DNA of 64,000 nt from Lachnospiraceae bacterium (lineage in GTDB: Bacteria > Bacillota > Clostridia > Lachnospirales > Lachnospiraceae). The position numbers and the translations under genes are program-made. Location of the stretch: the NCBI GenBank assembly GCA_021203305.1, contig JAJQBK010000056.1, positions 1 through 64,000 of the forward strand, given 5' to 3'. The notes beneath the pieces were generated by a model, which ran no database searches, had not been told where the DNA came from, and worked only from the letters and a program-made list of their open reading frames with translations. Every line of letters starts with the position of its first letter. The first letter of the stretch is position 1. Below are positions 62,428 to 64,000 of this stretch, piece by piece.

Positions 62428-62510
62428 ATTCTTATTCTGTTACAGCTCACAGCCGCTCCCGTAAACGCTGCCAAAAAAGCCGGAGCCTGTAACCTCCTCC
62501 TTCCTCATTC

Positions 62511-63266
62511 TCAGCCAAACCGCCCTGTGATATAGTCCTCGGTGCGCTTATCCTTCGGTCTCTTGAAAATATTCGTGGTGCTGTCGAACTCGATCATCTC
62601 CCCCAGCAAAAAGAACGCGGTATAGTCCGACACACGGGCCGCCTGCTGCATATTGTGAGTGACCACAATCACGGTATATTTCTGCTTCAGGCTCTCCATC
62701 AGGTCCTCAATCTTTAAAGTGGAGATGGGGTCCAGCGCCGAGGTTGGCTCATCCATCAAAAGCACCTCCGGCTCCACCGCCAGAGCTCTCGCAATACAAA
62801 GCCTCTGTTGCTGGCCGCCGGACAGGCCAAGGGCACTTTTTTTCAGCCGGTCCTTAACCTCGTCAAAGATCGCTGCTCCCTTTAAGGACTCCTCCACGAT
62901 CTCGTCCAGCTTCGTCCTGTTTTTGATCCCATGAATCCTGGGGCCGTAAGCGATATTGTCATAAATACTCATGGGAAAGGGATTGGGCTGCTGAAACACC
63001 ATGCCCACCTTTTTGCGCAGCCTTGTGGTGTCCACCTGGGGCGCGTAAATATTCTCCCCGTCCAAAAGCACCTCGCCGGTAATTTTACAGCCGGGTACCA
63101 GATCGTTCATCCGGTTCAGGCATTTTAAGAAGGTGGACTTGCCGCAGCCGGAAGGACCGATGAAAGCGGTGATGCTTTTCTTTTCCATATCCATATCCAC
63201 ATCCTTTAAGGCGTGGTTTTCGCCATAGTACAGATTCAGGTTTCTGATTTTAAAAGAAGTTGCCAT
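62511..63266 (-). CDS. pstB: Phosphate ABC transporter ATPase PstB
   Basis: 251 residues: Walker [22 protein letters not shown]-loop [16 protein letters not shown], signature [17 protein letters not shown], Walker [17 protein letters not shown] and the switch His in [16 protein letters not shown]. The combination [15 protein letters not shown] is specific to PstB. It follows pstA (gap 118 bases) in the pst-pho cluster. Confidence 0.97.
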   Translation of the reverse strand: MATSFKIRNLNLYYGENHALKDVDMDMEKKSITAFIGPSGCGKSTFLKCLNRMNDLVPGCKITGEVLLDGENIYAPQVDTTRLRKKVGMVFQQPNPFPMSIYDNIAYGPRIHGIKNRTKLDEIVEESLKGAAIFDEVKDRLKKSALGLSGGQQQRLCIARALAVEPEVLLMDEPTSALDPISTLKIEDLMESLKQKYTVIVVTHNMQQAARVSDYTAFFLLGEMIEFDSTTNIFKRPKDKRTEDYITGRFG

Positions 63267-63384
63267 ATATAAGTCTCCTGTTTATCACGATTCACGGTTC
63301 TTCACCCGCACGCGAATAAGCGTCTGGCAGGCAAGACGGGATTTCTTTCATTTACTGATAACCGTGATCAGTGATTTGTTATAC

Positions 63385-64000
63385 TCACTTTCTCCTCGTC
63401 ACGTCAAACTTCGCCGTCAGCGCCTTGGTCGCGAAATTAATCAACAGTACAATCACGATCAGCACCAGCGCGATTCCGAAGGCCGTGTCATATTCCGCCT
63501 TGGACATGTAAAGATAAAGCGCGATGGTCAAAGTCCCGCCGGAGGACAACAGCTTTCCGGGCAGACCGCTGATGCTCTTTAAGAGAGAGTTGTCGCTGCC
63601 GCCGGTGAATAAAAGCGCCGCGCTCTCTCCCACAATCCGGCCAATCGCCAGAATGACGCCGGTGACGATTCCGGGCATGGCGGAGGGAAGCAGAACCGTG
63701 CGGATCATGTACCACTTCGTCGCGCCCATGCCCAGCGCGCCGGTGCGGTAGGAGGAGGGCACTGTCTTTAAGGCCTCCTGGGTATTTCTGGTAATCAGCG
63801 GCAATACCATGATGGTCAGCGTCAGAGACCCGGTCAGGATACAATATCCCCAGATGGAGCCAAAGAGCATGAAGCCGAACAGGCCATAAATAATGGAAGG
63901 AATACCGGACAGCGTTTCGGTGGTAAATTCCACGATGCGGGTAAACCGGCCCTCCTTCGCGTACTCATTTAAATAAATAGCGCTGCCCACACCCACAGGT
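63385..64000 (-). CDS. pstA: Phosphate ABC transporter permease PstA (5' end outside the window)
   Basis: The visible 205 residues begin PVGVGSAIYLNEYAKEGRFT and run through TETLSGIPSIIYGLFGFMLF, the EAA-like GALGMGATKWYMIRTVLLPS, GVILAIGRIVGESAALLFTG and the basic C-terminus. About 80-90 N-terminal residues lie beyond base 64000. Together with a PstC and a PstS presumably further on, it forms the high-affinity phosphate channel. The gap 63267-63384 shows no clear signal. Confidence 0.95.
   Translation of the reverse strand, partial: PVGVGSAIYLNEYAKEGRFTRIVEFTTETLSGIPSIIYGLFGFMLFGSIWGYCILTGSLTLTIMVLPLITRNTQEALKTVPSSYRTGALGMGATKWYMIRTVLLPSAMPGIVTGVILAIGRIVGESAALLFTGGSDNSLLKSISGLPGKLLSSGGTLTIALYLYMSKAEYDTAFGIALVLIVIVLLINFATKALTAKFDVTRRK

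Noticed and set aside
1..64000. tRNA, rRNA, CRISPR arrays, insertion sequences and prophage
   Set aside because: I looked for conserved tRNA ends, direct repeats with spacers, transposase motifs and phage structural genes and found none that could be supported.

Overview
The window looks like chromosome of a spore-forming, gut-type clostridium, most probably Lachnospiraceae. It carries sporulation genes (sigK, spoIIP, gpr), a Gram-positive phosphate operon, lipoproteins with lipobox cysteines, strong AGGAGG ribosome sites and moderately GC-rich coding DNA broken by AT-rich accessory islands. No tRNA, rRNA, CRISPR array or intact insertion sequence was seen.

Layout. 0-6 kb: an interrupted fused oligopeptide-transporter ATPase, a GH31 glucosidase with its promoter, and an Rpn-type nuclease. 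6-13 kb: a minus-strand operon joining a large two-domain substrate-binding lipoprotein and two sugar-type permeases to an HlyD-like adaptor and a MacB-core protein. 13-17 kb: a frameshifted nuclease-like gene, comM and dprA. 17-28 kb: a probable surface glycolipid operon (two acyltransferases, two GT8 glycosyltransferases, a 1556-residue dehydratase-activase-like protein, GtrA) ending in a membrane protein whose N-terminus sits on a nine-base G tract. 28-36 kb: an accessory island with an AAA/PD-(D/E)XK protein, sigK, lipoproteins, a VapBC pair and a Fic gene with an internal deletion. 36-43.8 kb: a dicarboxylate symporter facing an AraC regulator, a PTS remnant with a YdjC deacetylase and EIIA, a second AAA/PD-(D/E)XK protein and a DUF4869/P-loop pair. 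43.8-52 kb: housekeeping genes (NagZ-like GH3, hemW, lepA, spoIIP, gpr). 52-57 kb: a frameshifted LysR gene, two M29-like enzymes and a pair of small membrane proteins. 57-59.3 kb: rpsT, a coupled HTH/sigma-factor pair and a HigBA-like pair with a broken toxin. 59.4-64 kb: the pstA-pstB-phoU-phoB-phoR cluster.

Standing out are several repeat families (an 89-nt element behind three genes, a 58-nt element inside two genes, a 60-nt leader shared by two genes, a 150-nt hairpin), an 11-bp direct-repeat operator found at the same distance from the -10 box of three envelope-protein genes, the G-tract locus, and at least seven genes with a single disabling lesion. The lesions may be real decay or assembly error. 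All family names come from recognising motifs by eye; no database search was possible.
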